From assembly GCA_017454335.1 (NCBI GenBank), contig JAFTDE010000053.1:1-35434 (forward strand): a DNA stretch of 35,434 nt, given 5' to 3'. Below, in pieces: positions 33,556 to 35,434 of this stretch. The notes under the pieces are model-generated. The model searched no databases. It saw only the letters and a program-made list of their open reading frames with translations, and was not told where the DNA came from. How positions within the stretch are numbered: position 1 is the first letter of the stretch; each line of letters opens with the position of its first letter. Made by a program: the position numbers and the translations under genes. The stretch is from Bacteroidales bacterium. GTDB lineage: Bacteria > Bacteroidota > Bacteroidia > Bacteroidales > UBA932.

Positions 33556-35015
33556 CCCTTGCGCACCGGATCGCAGGTCAGCTCGACCCCGAGTTTCTTG
33601 AAGATCTTGCGGTCCACCTCGCTCAGCATCACCGTCGAGTGGACCTGACAGCCGCGCAGGGCGGGCAGCTGCTCCAGCGCCCGGCGGCAGTTCTCGTCCT
33701 CCACGCTCAGGATGGACAGCGCGACCAGCACCTCGTCCGTATGCAGGCGCGGATTGTGCCCGTGCAGGTAGGAGACTTTGGTCTGCTGGATGGGCTCGAT
33801 CATGCGCTGCGGGATCAGCTTCACCTCGTGCGCGATGCCGGCCAGGTGCTTGGTGGCGTTCAGGATCAGGGCGGCGCTGGGGCCCAGCAGGGCGCTGGTC
33901 TCCGCCGAGATCAGGGTGCCGTCCGCGAGCTCGATGGCCGCGGCGTTCACGCCCGAATGCTCCTTGCGCTCGCGCGCGGCGACCGTCGAACGGCGGTACT
34001 CGGTCGTGATCTTGGCCTGCTGCATCAGCAGGGAGATCTTGCTGACCTCCGCGTCGCAGCAGTTGCCCAGGGCCAGTTCGCCCAGGGCGTTGTAGTATCG
34101 CCGGATGATCTCCTGGCGGGCCGCCTCGCAGCAGGCTTCCTCGTCACAGAGGCAGTATCCGATCATGTTCACCCCCATGTCGGTCGGGGACTTGTAGGGA
34201 TTCTCACCGTAGATGCCCTCGAACAGGGCATTCAGCACCGGGAAGATCTCGATGTCGCGGTTGTAGTTGACCGCCGTCTTGCCGTAGGCCTCCAGGTGGA
34301 AGGGGTCGATCATGTTCACGTCGTTCAGGTCGGCCGTCGCGGCCTCGTAGGCCAGGTTGACCGGGTGCTTGAGCGGCAGGTTCCACACCGGGAAGGTCTC
34401 GAACTTGGCATATCCGGCCTTGATGCCGCGCTGGTTCTCCTGGTACAGCTGGCTCAGGCAGACCGCCATCTTGCCGCTGCCGGGTCCCGGGGCCGTCACC
34501 ACCACCAGCGGGCGCGTCGTCTCGACATAGTCGTTCTTGCCGAATCCCTCGTCCGAGTCGATCAGGGCCACGTTGTTCGGGTATCCGTCGATCGTATGGT
34601 GATAATAGGTACGGATGCCCAGGCGCTCCAGGCGCGCCCGGTAGGCATCGGCGCTGGCCTGGCCGTTGTAGTGGGTGATCACCCCCGAACTCACCAGGAA
34701 TCCGCGCCCGATGAACACGTCACGCAGGCGCAGCACGTCCATGTCATAGGTGATGCCCAGATCCGTGCGGATCTTGTTCTTCTCGATGTCCAGCGCGCTG
34801 ATGACGATGACGATCTCCAGGCTGTCCTCCAGCTGCATCAGCATCTTCAGCTTCGCATCGGGCTCGAACCCGGGAAGCACCCTGCTGGCATGATGGTCGT
34901 CGAAAAGTTTTCCTCCGAACTCGAGGTAGAGTTTGTCGCCGAACTGCGCGATCCTTTCGCGGATCCGCTCCGACTGAATCTTGAGATATTTCTCGCTGTC
35001 GAACCCGATTTTCAT
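33552..35015 (-). CDS. DUF1846 family protein (487 aa)
   Basis: A full-length cytoplasmic member of DUF1846 (PF08903), a conserved family of about 490-500 aa with solved structures but no settled biochemical role. Recognisable segments are the N-terminal GFDSEKYLKIQSERI, a glycine-rich loop in VTAPGPGSGKMAVCLSQ (about residue 173) that recalls a phosphate-binding loop, and the Cys-containing CLCDEEACCEA (about 282-292). No signal peptide is present. It is the first gene of the minus operon and overlaps the lactonase-like gene by 4 bp, which ties it to sugar catabolism here, though the family also occurs alone in many genomes. I see no convincing consensus promoter in front of it. Confidence 0.9.
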   Translation of the reverse strand: MKIGFDSEKYLKIQSERIRERIAQFGDKLYLEFGGKLFDDHHASRVLPGFEPDAKLKMLMQLEDSLEIVIVISALDIEKNKIRTDLGITYDMDVLRLRDVFIGRGFLVSSGVITHYNGQASADAYRARLERLGIRTYYHHTIDGYPNNVALIDSDEGFGKNDYVETTRPLVVVTAPGPGSGKMAVCLSQLYQENQRGIKAGYAKFETFPVWNLPLKHPVNLAYEAATADLNDVNMIDPFHLEAYGKTAVNYNRDIEIFPVLNALFEGIYGENPYKSPTDMGVNMIGYCLCDEEACCEAARQEIIRRYYNALGELALGNCCDAEVSKISLLMQQAKITTEYRRSTVAARERKEHSGVNAAAIELADGTLISAETSALLGPSAALILNATKHLAGIAHEVKLIPQRMIEPIQQTKVSYLHGHNPRLHTDEVLVALSILSVEDENCRRALEQLPALRGCQVHSTVMLSEVDRKIFKKLGVELTCDPVRKG

Positions 35016-35136
35016 AACGGGAATCTAAGTTACAAATATTCCTCGAAACCGGCAAGCAAAGCGTAAAAATTGCAAAAATCGGACAAAAACAAACCTTTTA
35101 CACCCCAATTTGAACAATGTTTCGTTTTTGTCTGCC

Positions 35137-35144
35137 TACCTTTG
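35137..35144 (+). promoter_or_regulatory. -7 promoter box in front of the structured leader
   Basis: TACCTTTG matches TAnnTTTG. A TTTG at 35109-35112 is 24 bp upstream, longer than the usual 19-21, so only the -7 element is convincing. Transcription would begin near 35150 and run through the hairpin region. Confidence 0.5.
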
Positions 35145-35164
35145 CATTGAGGATTATTCCGCTA

Positions 35165-35296
35165 TTTAACCTAAAACAAAAACTGCCCCAATAGTTGGTT
35201 TATGAATGGTTAAGTCCGGGCCAATCAATTTCGAAAAGGGGCAAGGCCCGGAAGGTTGCTAAATAGCATGCAGGCGTGGCTGTGAAGTCACGCCTG
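35165..35296 (+). ncRNA. Candidate structured RNA leader with loop-loop (kissing) pairing
   Basis: Hairpin C: TTTAACC (35165-35171) pairs with GGTTAAG (35208-35214), including one U-G. It encloses a small AACT/AGTT hairpin (35181-35184 / 35193-35196) whose loop contains GCCCC (35185-35189). Hairpin B starts at the next base: TCCGGGCC (35215-35222) pairs perfectly with GGCCCGGA (35245-35252), and its loop contains GGGGC (35238-35242), complementary to the loop of C. A weak TGCT/AGCA hairpin (35257-35268) and a perfect 8-bp hairpin E (CAGGCGTG 35271-35278 / CACGCCTG 35289-35296) follow. No poly-U follows E, so it is not an ordinary terminator. The element sits about 40 nt before a transposase-like gene. 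I do not recognise a known riboswitch class. Confidence 0.5.
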
Positions 35297-35337
35297 TCTT
35301 ATCCTGAAAAAAGTTGACTCACAAAGAAGAGTTAACA

Positions 35338-35434
35338 ATGTACCAGTTACACACAGAGAAACAGTTAAAGTACTTCGATGAAGTGATACGCCTTCATTAC
35401 GAACTCGGTTATGGCGAAGACCGAATCGAACAAA
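35338..35434 (+). CDS. Helix-turn-helix protein, probable transposase N-terminus (truncated by window end)
   Basis: Only the first 32 codons are visible (ATG at 35338-35340; the protein starts MYQLHTEKQLKYFDEVIRL). The sequence EVIRLHYELGYGEDRIEQ has the look of the first helices of an HTH domain that opens insertion-sequence transposases or related DNA-binding proteins in Bacteroidales. This is a resemblance from memory. The local GC content is clearly lower than in the metabolic genes, as expected of a mobile element. It lies downstream of a structured leader and a -7 promoter box. Confidence 0.5.
   Translation, partial: MYQLHTEKQLKYFDEVIRLHYELGYGEDRIEQ

Noticed and set aside
35271-35304. 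Hairpin E as an intrinsic terminator
   Set aside because: The 8-bp stem is followed by TCTTATCC rather than a T-run, so it is more likely part of the structured leader.

Overview
The window reads as a chromosomal segment of a high-GC member of the Bacteroidales (Bacteroidota), probably a gut or rumen polysaccharide degrader. The signs are repeated Bacteroides-type promoters (-7 TAnnTTTG, sometimes with a -33 TTTG), starts without obvious Shine-Dalgarno sequences, many SPI/SPII secreted carbohydrate-active enzymes, a FucP-type sugar symporter and a patatin/outer-membrane-barrel fusion. The family assignment is my inference. No SusC/SusD pair is present.

Layout. 1-812 is a lower-GC corner: a small XRE regulator paired with a four-helix membrane protein, a symmetrical terminator and an incomplete frame at the edge. 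813-1399 is intergenic and carries a 51-bp tandem repeat array, an adjoining nested hairpin and flanking direct repeats. 1400-4342 is a three-gene unit: a miniature lipoprotein made of the two ends of an M13 peptidase without its catalytic middle, a substrate-binding/permease fusion whose binding lobes run in permuted order, and an ATPase with an extra C-terminal domain. 4395-5900 is a secreted beta-helix protein with its own promoter.

5907-12674 (minus) is an enzyme operon: GH43-like/CE1 fusion, stand-alone CE1 esterase, GH2 glycosidase. 12757-15237 is a patatin-like lipase with a C-terminal barrel. 15263-24814 (plus) is a tightly packed operon: MscS-type channel, GH79-like enzyme, a GH2 + GH141-like fusion, an unknown lipoprotein and a secreted alpha/beta esterase. 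Facing it is a ferredoxin-tailed aldo/keto reductase (24816-26003), then two tRNA-Lys genes (CUU and UUU) with promoter and terminator.

26309-35015 (minus) is a second catabolic operon: DUF1846 protein, lactonase-like amidohydrolase, Zn alcohol dehydrogenase, aldo/keto reductase, FucP-like symporter and a large secreted beta-helix/TIM-barrel-like protein. It fits non-phosphorylative oxidation of L-fucose or a related sugar, although the dehydratase and aldolase steps are not in the window. Taken together the loci suggest attack on a decorated plant glycan (xylan or pectin bearing glucuronate, fucose and ester groups), uptake of a released deoxysugar and its oxidation; the exact substrate cannot be read from sequence.

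35016-35434 is AT-richer again. A promoter-like -7 box leads into about 150 nt with two adjacent hairpins whose loops are complementary (a possible kissing-loop RNA) and a third strong hairpin, just upstream of a truncated transposase-like helix-turn-helix gene. This is the strongest candidate for an undescribed element here, together with the mini-M13/permuted ABC importer operon and the GH2-GH141 fusion.
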